Below are positions 1 to 6,334 of a stretch of DNA of 10,217 bases, piece after piece. The translations under genes and the position numbers were made by a program. The stretch covers positions 1-10,217 of the forward strand of contig DZDC01000001.1 of assembly GCA_022736595.1 (NCBI GenBank), given 5' to 3'. Numbering within the stretch: position 1 is the stretch's first letter; each line of letters starts with the position of its first letter. The notes below the pieces were generated by a model that saw only the letters and a program-made list of their open reading frames with translations, did not search any database and was not told the DNA's origin. This DNA is from Draconibacterium orientale. GTDB lineage: Bacteria; Bacteroidota; Bacteroidia; Bacteroidales; UBA1556.

Positions 1-268
1 GGGAGCGTTGCTTGAAAGCGGTGGTCCAGTTCATCTGCATCTCGACCAAAAACTGACGTCCGTATTGATCTTTGCAGCGTACATCAACGACCGTAAATTT
101 CTCTAAAAAAGTTTCAGGAATCATTTCTGGCGACAGATATTCAAGCTCCACAATCTGTTGATCGCCAGGCAAAGGGAGCATCGAATTGAGGAAACTTTTG
201 AGAATATCAGGGTGTTGCCCGAATATCTTCTTGAAAATAACATCGTTTTTAGGATCTAAATATCTCAT
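1..268 (-). CDS. Rpn / PDDEXK_2 family putative transposase-nuclease, N-terminal part (cut by window start)
   Basis: The first 89 residues read from an ATG at 268-266. They open with MRYLDPKNDVIFKKIFG, the typical start of the PD-(D/E)XK family transposases (Rpn, recombination-promoting nuclease; PDDEXK_2). Further on is VVDVRCKDQYG followed by FLVEMQMN, which fits the family's catalytic layout with Asp62, Glu76 and Gln78 (D...ExQ). Known family members are metal-dependent DNA endonucleases of roughly 300 residues, often present in many copies per genome and linked to RecA-independent recombination. About two thirds of the protein lies outside the window, so completeness cannot be judged. A Bacteroidota -7 box (TATCTTTG) lies 17 bases upstream of the ATG and supports this start. 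The neighbour on the right is Rhs debris, so this is a variable patch. Family assignment is firm; activity is inferred. Confidence 0.85.
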   Translation of the reverse strand, partial: MRYLDPKNDVIFKKIFGQHPDILKSFLNSMLPLPGDQQIVELEYLSPEMIPETFLEKFTVVDVRCKDQYGRQFLVEMQMNWTTAFKQRS

Positions 269-284
269 AGCTATTTATTTGAGG

Positions 285-292
285 CAAAGATA
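285..292 (-). promoter_or_regulatory. Bacteroidota -7 promoter box for the Rpn-like nuclease
   Basis: TATCTTTG on the minus strand matches the Bacteroidota sigma-factor -7 consensus TAnnTTTG exactly and lies 17 bases before the ATG at 268, giving a very short leader. No clear TTG (-33 element) is visible at the usual distance upstream. Confidence 0.5.
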
Positions 293-420
293 AGGGGAAT
301 TTGGGTTGTAAAAGTATTATTGTTGCGTTTTTATTCTGTGCTGAATGATTTTCTACAATCTGTGAAAATTAAAAATATTGCTGCGTTGTATATGCAAACC
401 AGCCCCAGTGAACTGAGGTT

Positions 421-759
421 TCATTTTTTAGTATTGACTTGCTTATCTTCTCTTTCAAACCAATCATCTAACATACCCGTTGATCAACTCTATCAAGTGG
501 ATTTCCATAACAATACATAAATGGCGATTGGCTCGGATACTTATCCGCCAACGGATCAACTGACAACCAAACACTTAAATCCGAGTCGTAGTACCTTGCG
601 CCAAAACGCAGCCCTGAGCCTGTCGAAGGGTAACTGTAGCCAGTTTGCTCACGCGGTGTTTTATTTTTTGGCGGTGTTTGCGAATCTTCGCTGCGCTCGA
701 TTTCAGTATCGTGCTCCTTTGCAGAGCCCAGAAAGCTTTCGGACGAGTATTTCCGATGA
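421..759 (-). pseudogene. Rhs repeat-associated core protein, C-terminal remnant with frameshift
   Basis: The core signature of Rhs proteins is plain at 495-605: FGARYYDSDLSVWLSVDPLA then DKYPSQSP and MYCYGNPL. Upstream of it the reading frame runs back to the rubrerythrin stop without the YD repeats an intact Rhs protein would carry, so only the 3' end of a once longer gene remains; the right edge is approximate. Downstream the frame reads VDQRVC and stops at 468-470. The family normally has VDPxGM here. Restoring one C between 482 and 481 gives VDPTGM followed by LDDWFEREDKQVNTKK and a stop at 421-423, which resembles the usual DDW-type continuation in Bacteroidota Rhs proteins. Intact Rhs proteins are large surface or secreted proteins with a variable toxic tip; here there is no tip domain, no start and no visible immunity gene. 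It is almost certainly non-functional debris. Confidence 0.8.
611..630. repeat. Dispersed short repeat unit (CCTTCGACAGGCTCAGGG type) inside the Rhs remnant
   Basis: The segment contains CCCTGAGCCTGTCGAAGGG, ending in complementary CCCT/AGGG tips. From general knowledge, this sequence recurs as a dispersed intergenic and intragenic repeat in many environmental bacterial genomes. Its translations (PSTGSG, TLRQAQG, LSLSKG) are familiar artefacts in predicted proteins, and all three appear here in the three open frames. In the Rhs frame it reads PSTGSGLR and sits directly before FGARYYD, so it keeps the frame open. Only one copy is in this window, so its repeat nature here rests on recognition and not on a second copy. 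Confidence 0.55.
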
Positions 760-1335
760 TTAGTAATTGCTTTCTTGAATCTCGAAGTACGATTTTGGAT
801 AGAGGCAAGTAGGGCAGGTGTTGGGCGCTTTTTTACCTTCGTGGATGTATCCACAATTTCTGCATTTCCAATAGACTTTATCTTCCCGTTCAAATACTTT
901 ACCTGATTCAAGGTTCTCATAAAGCTTTCTGAACCGATCCTCATGAGCTTTTTCAACTTTTGCAATCAGGCGGTAGGCGGCAGCAATATCTTTAAATCCT
1001 TCTTTTTCAGCAACTTCAGCAAAGTGAGGATACAAATCGGTCCATTCTTCGTTTTCGCCTTCGGCAGCAGCTTTCAAATTTTCTAACGTGTGGCCAATGG
1101 TTCCCGCTGGATACGAAGCTGTGATTTCTACCATTCCTCCTTCAAGAAAATTGAAGAATCTTTTGGCATGGGCCATTTCATTGATGGCTGTTTCTTCAAA
1201 AAGAAAGGCAATTTGTTCAAGGCCTTCTTCACGTGCTTGCTTAGCGTAATAATCATAGCGCATACGAGCTTGAGACTCTCCAGCAAATGATTTGAGTATA
1301 TTAAGCTCTGTTTGAGTTCCTTTTAATCTTTCCAT
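760..1335 (-). CDS. rbr: Rubrerythrin
   Basis: This 191-residue protein has the standard rubrerythrin length and both domains. The N-terminal ferritin-like four-helix bundle carries the diiron ligands in family spacing: Glu20 (FAGESQAR), Glu53 and His56 (NEMAH), Glu94, Glu97, Glu128 and His131 (VEKAH). The C-terminal rubredoxin-like domain binds one iron through Cys158, Cys161, Cys174 and Cys177 (CRNCGY and CPTC). Family members are cytoplasmic peroxidases that reduce hydrogen peroxide to water using electrons passed through the rubredoxin centre, typical of anaerobes and oxygen-sensitive growth. The start is 17 bases after the stop of the LKR-like gene and there is no promoter in the gap, so the two are very probably co-transcribed. 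No Shine-Dalgarno sequence is visible; the bases before the ATG are A-rich. All metal ligands are present, so it should be functional. Confidence 0.97.
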   Translation of the reverse strand: MERLKGTQTELNILKSFAGESQARMRYDYYAKQAREEGLEQIAFLFEETAINEMAHAKRFFNFLEGGMVEITASYPAGTIGHTLENLKAAAEGENEEWTDLYPHFAEVAEKEGFKDIAAAYRLIAKVEKAHEDRFRKLYENLESGKVFEREDKVYWKCRNCGYIHEGKKAPNTCPTCLYPKSYFEIQESNY

Positions 1336-1352
1336 TTTGTTGTTGTTTTTTG

Positions 1353-2657
1353 TTATAGATAATGTTCCATGTATTTATAATCGGGACAAAGTTGTCCATT
1401 ATGAATAACTAGCGCACGTTTTAACTCTGGCCTAAGTTTTAAATTTTCGAAGCTTGTATTAAAATCCACCTCTGCAAGGTCTTTGATAAAGGGTTTTAAG
1501 GCTTCGCTAAAACCTTCGCTAGCTTCCTTTGGGATCTCTGAAGGGAGTATGTCAATGGCCATAGTAGCGATACCTTCATTTTCAAATCCATCGGTAATTT
1601 TGTTTTGTATGGGGTTGAAAACATAGACTGGATTTTCTATGGTTGAAGCGTATTCGGTGGATTCAATGCTGCCATTGGGGTCACAAGTGATGTCGCCAAT
1701 TACTCTTAAGTTAAAATCAGTATCATAAAAATGTTCTCTCAAAAAGTATTTTGTTAAAATTCGTGGGTATTCGGGACTCCAAAACATACAATTGAGAAGA
1801 ATGCCAATGGGTTTTATAAAACGTTCAAAAATACTTTTGTATTGAACAGGGTTTTGGTAAAGGTGTTGAAGCTCAAACTTTTTTGTTTCAACTATGGGTT
1901 GATAAAGATTTTCTTCCTTAAAAACTACGATATATAATTGCTTTGGGTCGAGGTTGTTAATATAGTTTTCATTTAATAGATCTTCGTGAGAAAGCGATAT
2001 TGGATCAAAAGATTGAAGTATTTCTTGGGCGCCTTTGGCTACATTTCCATAGCCTGTAATTCCAATAATGAGCGGTCCAAAGCCCGCAGTGATTCCCTGC
2101 TCATGAAGTCGATTTGCAGCAACCTTAAGTGCACCATTGGCTTCTTGAAGATCCACGTAGTTTTTAGCTTGTTGTAAATGATCAAAAGGATTGGAATGGC
2201 CCATTGTAAGAAGTCGTTGACCATAAGTCCATAAGCTGTCTATAGCTCCAGCAATGCCAGCGTAGCGACCAAAGAAAATCAATCGACGATGATGGTCATC
2301 ACAAACCTTTTCGTATTCGATAAGATTAATTTTTTGCTCCATCATTTTGCGAAGCATAGGCATATTGTATTTTTGCCCTTTAGTGGTGTGTGAGAAAAGA
2401 AGGTAGGTTTTCCCGGGTTTAAAAAAATCGAGAGGCATTTCTTTTACTCCAAAAATTAGGTCTGCATCCTCAAGCTTTTCAACCAGTTCGGCACCTGCTT
2501 TTTCGTACTCATGATCCGAAAAAATTCGCTTGGAGGATTTCTCAACTTCAACTCTTAATTGCATATTGTGCACAAGATCATATACCAGATTTGGAGTTAA
2601 GGCCACTCTTCGTTCCATTGCGTACTTATCTTCAATCCTAATACCTATTGTTGCCAT
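1353..2657 (-). CDS. Lysine 2-oxoglutarate reductase (saccharopine-forming, LKR)-like dehydrogenase
   Basis: The 434-residue protein matches along its length the LKR half of eukaryotic aminoadipic semialdehyde synthase. An AlaDH/PNT N-type domain includes ERRVALTPNLV (residues 15-25) and FSHTTKGQKYNMPML (88-102), then IEYEKV (113-118) and FFGRYAGIAGAID (128-140). A Rossmann dinucleotide site GYGNVAKGAQEIL lies at 202-214, and GDITCDPNGSIE at 321-332 matches the conserved GDIS..GGSIE segment. The known LKR reaction joins lysine and 2-oxoglutarate with NAD(P)H to give saccharopine; the reverse direction belongs to lysine synthesis. The saccharopine dehydrogenase half is not fused and is not in this window, so it may be encoded elsewhere. 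A -7 box at 2683-2690 precedes it, and rubrerythrin follows 17 bases downstream. Family membership is strong; the exact substrate is inferred, and another amino acid dehydrogenase role is possible. Confidence 0.85.
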   Translation of the reverse strand: MATIGIRIEDKYAMERRVALTPNLVYDLVHNMQLRVEVEKSSKRIFSDHEYEKAGAELVEKLEDADLIFGVKEMPLDFFKPGKTYLLFSHTTKGQKYNMPMLRKMMEQKINLIEYEKVCDDHHRRLIFFGRYAGIAGAIDSLWTYGQRLLTMGHSNPFDHLQQAKNYVDLQEANGALKVAANRLHEQGITAGFGPLIIGITGYGNVAKGAQEILQSFDPISLSHEDLLNENYINNLDPKQLYIVVFKEENLYQPIVETKKFELQHLYQNPVQYKSIFERFIKPIGILLNCMFWSPEYPRILTKYFLREHFYDTDFNLRVIGDITCDPNGSIESTEYASTIENPVYVFNPIQNKITDGFENEGIATMAIDILPSEIPKEASEGFSEALKPFIKDLAEVDFNTSFENLKLRPELKRALVIHNGQLCPDYKYMEHYL

Positions 2658-2682
2658 TAAAGAATTTATTTAGGGGTATGGG

Positions 2683-2690
2683 CAAAGGTA
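2683..2690 (-). promoter_or_regulatory. Bacteroidota -7 promoter box for the LKR-like/rubrerythrin unit
   Basis: TACCTTTG on the minus strand matches TAnnTTTG exactly, 26 bases before the ATG at 2657. The upstream spacer is AT-rich, with no obvious TTG at the expected -33 distance. It is the only clear promoter for the two-gene unit, since the gap before rubrerythrin is too short to hold one. Confidence 0.5.
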
Positions 2691-2862
2691 ATAATTTATA
2701 GTATTTGGTTTATTTATTTATTCTTAAAGTTTATTGCTTTTGTTAGAATAAGTTACGAATTTTGGTTTATTGTAAGTGTTAAAAATATAACATGCTTATT
2801 TGGTATTTAACTTGTTATTTTCTTGTTTTAGAAATAAATTTCGGTTTCTCGATTTGAATTGT

Positions 2863-2870
2863 CATCTTTG
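2863..2870 (+). promoter_or_regulatory. Probable -7 promoter box for the beta-barrel protein gene
   Basis: CATCTTTG differs from TAnnTTTG at one position and is followed by C, as in many Bacteroidota promoters. It ends 19 bases before the ATG at 2889, the same distance as other boxes in this window. If used, transcription begins only after the TTG at 2859, which rules out that upstream start and supports the ATG at 2889. Confidence 0.4.
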
Positions 2871-2888
2871 CACTTTCAATCTATATCT

Positions 2889-3770
2889 ATGAGAAATCTA
2901 AAAATGTTTCTGGTTTTAATTTTGGTTTCAGCACGTGGTTTAGTGGCTGTTTCACAAACCAATGAAGGCCAATTTGAAGAAATGCCCAGCTTTGGACATT
3001 GGGATTTGGGTATCAATATGGGGGGCTATTGGGCATCAGACCGTACGGCTAAGTATTATAATGGCTCCAGCCAAAACGAAAATAAAATTTCGTATGTGTT
3101 TGGTAATGAGTATTGGTACAATGATATTAAGAACCATCTCAATGCCACTGACACCGTTTTTGTGAGGGAATTGCCCTTGGATATGAGTTATCAAGCAGCC
3201 TTTCAGATTGGATTGTTTTTTCGACGCACCTTTGATAACTACTTTGGTTTAACCTTGCAATTTGATTACTCAAAACTTCATGCAAACGATGTTTACACTG
3301 TTGAGGTAGATCCTTATACTATTCTTACTGAGCCCGATATTCGGCCTTATGCCATTTGGGGAGTTGAAAACAGAATCAATATTGATATTTTATTATCGCG
3401 CTATTTTAAAACTCAAAAGCCTCAGTACATGCCTTTTGCTGAAATGGGATTAAACATTAACAGCACCACGGTTTTGGAAAATAAAATTGCGGTGGGAGAT
3501 TTAGAATACAGTCTTATCGATGTGTATTTGACTGGAGGTTATGTACCCAATAGCGGTCAAAACACTTATGAAGTGTATCAAGGAGGTTTGGGTTATGGCA
3601 TGTCGCTGGCTGGAGGAATGCGGTTTAGGTTTAATTCACAAGTGAGCATTGATCCGGGTATTCGTGTGTATTTTCAGAGCGTTAATTTAGAGGGTTATCA
3701 AGATCTTAACCCTGCATTTAGTTTTTTTATTCGACTCAATTTATCCGACTATTTCAGTGCAACGGAGTAA
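2889..3770 (+). CDS. Exported protein of unknown function, probably an outer-membrane beta-barrel
   Basis: The protein is 293 residues from the ATG at 2889. A frame extension to a TTG at 2859 is possible, but it would precede the likely transcription start and push the signal peptide inward. Residues 1-22 form a signal peptide (MRNLKMFLVLILVSARGLVA, then VSQ). The mature part has many short alternating hydrophobic/polar stretches rich in Tyr, Phe and Gly, for example LGINMGGYWAS (40-50), AFQIGLFFRRTF (104-115), FGLTLQFDYS (119-128), YGMSLAGGMRFRFN (236-249), IDPGIRVYFQS (254-264) and FSFFIRLNLS (278-287). This is the pattern of antiparallel strands in an outer-membrane barrel with short turns. 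I recognise no named family. It is divergent from the LKR-like gene and 142 bases before the glucosaminidase gene on the same strand; no terminator is evident between them. Envelope location is likely; function is unknown. Confidence 0.75.
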   Translation: MRNLKMFLVLILVSARGLVAVSQTNEGQFEEMPSFGHWDLGINMGGYWASDRTAKYYNGSSQNENKISYVFGNEYWYNDIKNHLNATDTVFVRELPLDMSYQAAFQIGLFFRRTFDNYFGLTLQFDYSKLHANDVYTVEVDPYTILTEPDIRPYAIWGVENRINIDILLSRYFKTQKPQYMPFAEMGLNINSTTVLENKIAVGDLEYSLIDVYLTGGYVPNSGQNTYEVYQGGLGYGMSLAGGMRFRFNSQVSIDPGIRVYFQSVNLEGYQDLNPAFSFFIRLNLSDYFSATE

Positions 3771-3912
3771 AATGGTTTCATGTTTAGATAACAATCCGTT
3801 GTGAAAAAATGATGGAGTTACATAAATTAGGCTTCTGATTCTTGCGTAATTTCATTGCGTTAAATTTTTCGACCTTTCAATCTATTTACGAACCATTTGA
3901 AATTTATTGCAA

Positions 3913-4848
3913 ATGCAAAAACTAATCATAGTTCTTTTCTTTTTTGGCTTTAATAGCGCATTAATTGCTCAAAATTTTACCCCTGAACAATATATCGAAC
4001 GATTCAAGTGGATTGCATTGGAACATCAGTTTGAATATAAAATTCCAGCTTCCATAACCCTAGCTCAAGGCTTGTTAGAATCGGGAAATGGCAATAGCAA
4101 ATTGGCGGTTGAGGGAAACAACCACTTTGGAATTAAATGCCATAGCGACTGGCAAGGAAAAAAAATATATAAGGATGACGACGCTAAGGATGAATGTTTT
4201 AGAGTATATGAAACTCCAGAAGAATCATTTAACGATCATGCTTTGTTTTTAAGTACCCGTAGTCGATATGCAGCACTTTTTAAGTTTGAGATTATCGATT
4301 ACGAGTCGTGGGCAAAGGGGCTAAAAGAAGCGGGCTATGCCACCGATCCCAATTACCCAAAGCGCCTTATCGATTTGATAACGAAGTATAAACTTGATGC
4401 ACTGGATAAAATTACAGAGAAGGAGTTTGCGCAAATGAAGCCCAACTCTGAAATGAAACCTCAAGCCGAGGTGGATTCAAAACCTAAATCGAATCCATCA
4501 GAATTTCAATATGTTAATAATGTAAAGTGCATAACTGTAGGCAAGAATCAGCGCATGGTGGATATCGCACGAAAGTATAATGTAGCTCCCAAAAAGCTCT
4601 ATAAGTATAATGACTTGCCTGAGAATACGGTAATAAAGCCCAATACCCTTATTTTTTTACAACCCAAAAGAAAAAGAGGAGATGTGAAACTTCACAAGGT
4701 AATAAAGGGTGAAACTTGGTGGAGTATCAGCCAGCAGCATGGAATAAGGGTAAGCTTTTTACTTAAGCATAATCAAGCCACAGAAGATCAAATTTTAAAG
4801 GTAGGGCAAGTGTTGAACCTTCGAAAGGTAAAGTCGAAAAAGAAATAG
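3913..4848 (+). CDS. Secreted N-acetylglucosaminidase (GH73/FlgJ-type) with two LysM domains
   Basis: The protein is 311 residues from the ATG at 3913; a TTG two codons earlier is also in frame but less likely. A signal peptide covers residues 1-20 (SALIAQ at its end). The glucosaminidase domain spans about 22-165. It has AQGLLESGNGNSKLA (51-65) with the probable catalytic Glu57, NNHFGIK (69-75), and the late motif GYATDPNYPKRL (141-152). A charged, proline-rich linker (about 170-198) leads to two LysM modules, about 204-250 (ITVGKNQRMVDIARKY) and 260-304 (HKVIKGETWWSISQQHG), which bind peptidoglycan glycan chains. The family hydrolyses the bond after N-acetylglucosamine in the cell wall, here in the periplasm or at the surface, probably in wall remodelling or daughter-cell separation. 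Its stop is 4 bases from the stop of the convergent mltF. No strong promoter is seen; ACCATTTG at 3892-3899 is a poor match. The domain calls are firm. Confidence 0.92.
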   Translation: MQKLIIVLFFFGFNSALIAQNFTPEQYIERFKWIALEHQFEYKIPASITLAQGLLESGNGNSKLAVEGNNHFGIKCHSDWQGKKIYKDDDAKDECFRVYETPEESFNDHALFLSTRSRYAALFKFEIIDYESWAKGLKEAGYATDPNYPKRLIDLITKYKLDALDKITEKEFAQMKPNSEMKPQAEVDSKPKSNPSEFQYVNNVKCITVGKNQRMVDIARKYNVAPKKLYKYNDLPENTVIKPNTLIFLQPKRKRGDVKLHKVIKGETWWSISQQHGIRVSFLLKHNQATEDQILKVGQVLNLRKVKSKKK

Positions 4849-4852
4849 GCAG

Positions 4853-6280
4853 TTAAAGTTCTACTAAATTTTGATAATGGTGGTATAAATTGAATACATC
4901 ATCTACGTAACGAACTGTTTGATAGCCTCTGCTATAACCATATTTTACATTTTTTTGTCGATAATATTTTGCGTGGCTTTTTCGTATCATGAATGAATCG
5001 ACGTGATGAGTCCAGATTTTTGTATTAACATGGTAAATTTCTGCCAGTTGAATTGCATCTGAAACATGGCCATAACCCGAATGAAAAGCGGCAACAGTGA
5101 ATTTTTGTAATTCAAGACCTTGAATGCCATGTTGCGAAAATTTCTTTTGAAGCGCTATAAGAAGCGAAGTGCCTGCCTTGATGTTTTGTTTGGGATCAAA
5201 GGGAGATTTTAGGCCAAAATTTTGACCCGTATTGGGCATCAATTGCATCAAACCCTGAGCCCCTGCCCATGATTCAGCTTTCGGATTAAATCGAGATTCA
5301 TGATAAATGATAGCGGCTAAGATTCTCCAATCCCAACCCATTCGTACTGCATTCAACTTTATCAATGAATCAAATTCACAAAGCTGACCACTTCGCAAAA
5401 CCAGGTTTTGCTCATCGGTGTAAAAGCTGTTTTTTTGAGTGTTAAAATATTTTTGCTCTAAGGTTTTAAGCTTTTTGGATTTTTTAATCTTCTTAAGCCA
5501 CGAATTTACAAGAACTTCCAGACTATCCGCATTTTTATCAACTGCCCAGGCTAAAGGTAACGGCTTAGATAATTGCATTGAAATATCAATATTATCTTCA
5601 AAAGTGGCATTGGCACGGGCAAGTCGTTCATCACAAACCGTAAACGAAATAGTTCCTTGAGCAACCATTTGTATTAAGGATTCCATGCCTTCATCACTTT
5701 CTATTATTTCTAGATCTATGTCTTGTTTGCGTTTTATTTTGTGTAGATCATCTTTAAATATTGTTCCTATTTGAACGTGTATTTCTTGATCATCGAGCTG
5801 TTCAATTTTAGAAATAAAATGAGCGCTGTTTTCCTTTTTACGCTGGACTACGACCGATTGAGAGACTCCAATGGGGCTTGTAAATCGTAAATGGTGTTTT
5901 CTTTTTGGGGTCGGAGTTAAATCCATGGCAATAAGGTCGGCCTTACCCTCTTGCACCATTTTTAGAGCATCGTCATAGCCTTGGCAAATGTAAAATTCGC
6001 ATTTTAAATCCTGATCCTCACAAAACCGTTCGGCAAGGTCGTGGTGAAAACCCATGGGGCGACCTTTGTAAATAAAATAAGATGTGGAATTATTTAAGGT
6101 GGCAACTCTTAAAATCTGCGAACTTTTGATTTCAGATAAACTTCGGGCTTTGCTGTGGTGTGCAATATTTAATAGGCCTGTTTGATCCAAAATGGCGAGC
6201 AACCCAAACCCCAAAACCATCAAAACTATGGCTCCGATTAAGAAAAATTTATGTCGTTTTTTGGGTAAATATCTCCACAT
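4853..6280 (-). CDS. mltF: Membrane-bound lytic murein transglycosylase F-like protein
   Basis: The 475-residue protein has the MltF layout. Residues 11-31 form one N-terminal membrane segment after a basic start. Residues about 55-282 are a solute-binding type 3 (SBP_bac_3) domain, seen in LRVATLNNSTSYFIYKGRPMG, FHHDLAERFCE and GKADLIAMDLTPTPKRK. Residues about 300-430 are an SLT transglycosylase domain with IIYHESRFNPKAES (catalytic Glu328) and GAQGLMQLMP (340-349). The family cleaves the MurNAc-GlcNAc bond non-hydrolytically to give 1,6-anhydro ends, working in the periplasm. The usual AYNAG motif reads AAFHSGYGHV here (397-406). The gene lies 54 bases after macA on the same strand and may be part of that transcript, or use the weak box at 6298-6305. 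It faces the glucosaminidase gene tail to tail. Family assignment is firm; the role of the binding domain in this lineage is not known to me. Confidence 0.92.
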   Translation of the reverse strand: MWRYLPKKRHKFFLIGAIVLMVLGFGLLAILDQTGLLNIAHHSKARSLSEIKSSQILRVATLNNSTSYFIYKGRPMGFHHDLAERFCEDQDLKCEFYICQGYDDALKMVQEGKADLIAMDLTPTPKRKHHLRFTSPIGVSQSVVVQRKKENSAHFISKIEQLDDQEIHVQIGTIFKDDLHKIKRKQDIDLEIIESDEGMESLIQMVAQGTISFTVCDERLARANATFEDNIDISMQLSKPLPLAWAVDKNADSLEVLVNSWLKKIKKSKKLKTLEQKYFNTQKNSFYTDEQNLVLRSGQLCEFDSLIKLNAVRMGWDWRILAAIIYHESRFNPKAESWAGAQGLMQLMPNTGQNFGLKSPFDPKQNIKAGTSLLIALQKKFSQHGIQGLELQKFTVAAFHSGYGHVSDAIQLAEIYHVNTKIWTHHVDSFMIRKSHAKYYRQKNVKYGYSRGYQTVRYVDDVFNLYHHYQNLVEL

Positions 6281-6297
6281 ATGCCTCTAATAAGCTG

Positions 6298-6305
6298 CAA
6301 AGAAA
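6298..6305 (-). promoter_or_regulatory. Possible weak -7 promoter box for mltF
   Basis: TTTCTTTG on the minus strand differs from TAnnTTTG at one position, is followed by C, and ends 18 bases before the mltF ATG, the spacing seen for other boxes here. A run of nine T lies just upstream of it on the minus strand (6307-6315 region). No -33 TTG is visible. It would allow mltF to be transcribed apart from tolC-macA. Confidence 0.25.
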
Positions 6306-6334
6306 TAAAAAAAAACGCAGATACCTTAAATATA

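Noticed and set aside
403..430. Hairpin CCCCAG-TGAA-CTGAGG followed by a T-rich run on the plus strand as a terminator
   Set aside because: The stem has a mismatch, the T run is interrupted, and no plus-strand gene lies upstream; in the minus direction there is no T run after the stem.
731..740. Perfect palindrome GAAAGCTTTC just past the rubrerythrin stop
   Set aside because: Ten bases with no spacer or T run; too short to call an operator or terminator in AT-rich DNA.
320..763. Plus-strand open frames of 66 and 80 residues over the Rhs remnant
   Set aside because: They run antisense to the recognisable Rhs core and the dispersed repeat (LSLSKG is a translation of that repeat), and show no protein-like features.
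606..965. Treating the whole 165-residue minus-strand frame ending at 468 as one gene
   Set aside because: Its first 68 or so residues overlap rubrerythrin in another frame on the same strand; only the part below 760 is Rhs-derived.
2859..2888. TTG start at 2859 for the barrel protein
   Set aside because: It would put ten residues before a clean signal peptide and lies upstream of the likely transcription start.
3784..3806. Hairpin ACAA-TCCG-TTGT after the barrel gene as a terminator
   Set aside because: Only four pairs and followed by A, not T, residues.
4817..4829. ACCTT-CGA-AAGGT stem at the end of the glucosaminidase gene as a bidirectional terminator
   Set aside because: It is a five-pair stem within coding sequence, with no T run on either side at the right place.
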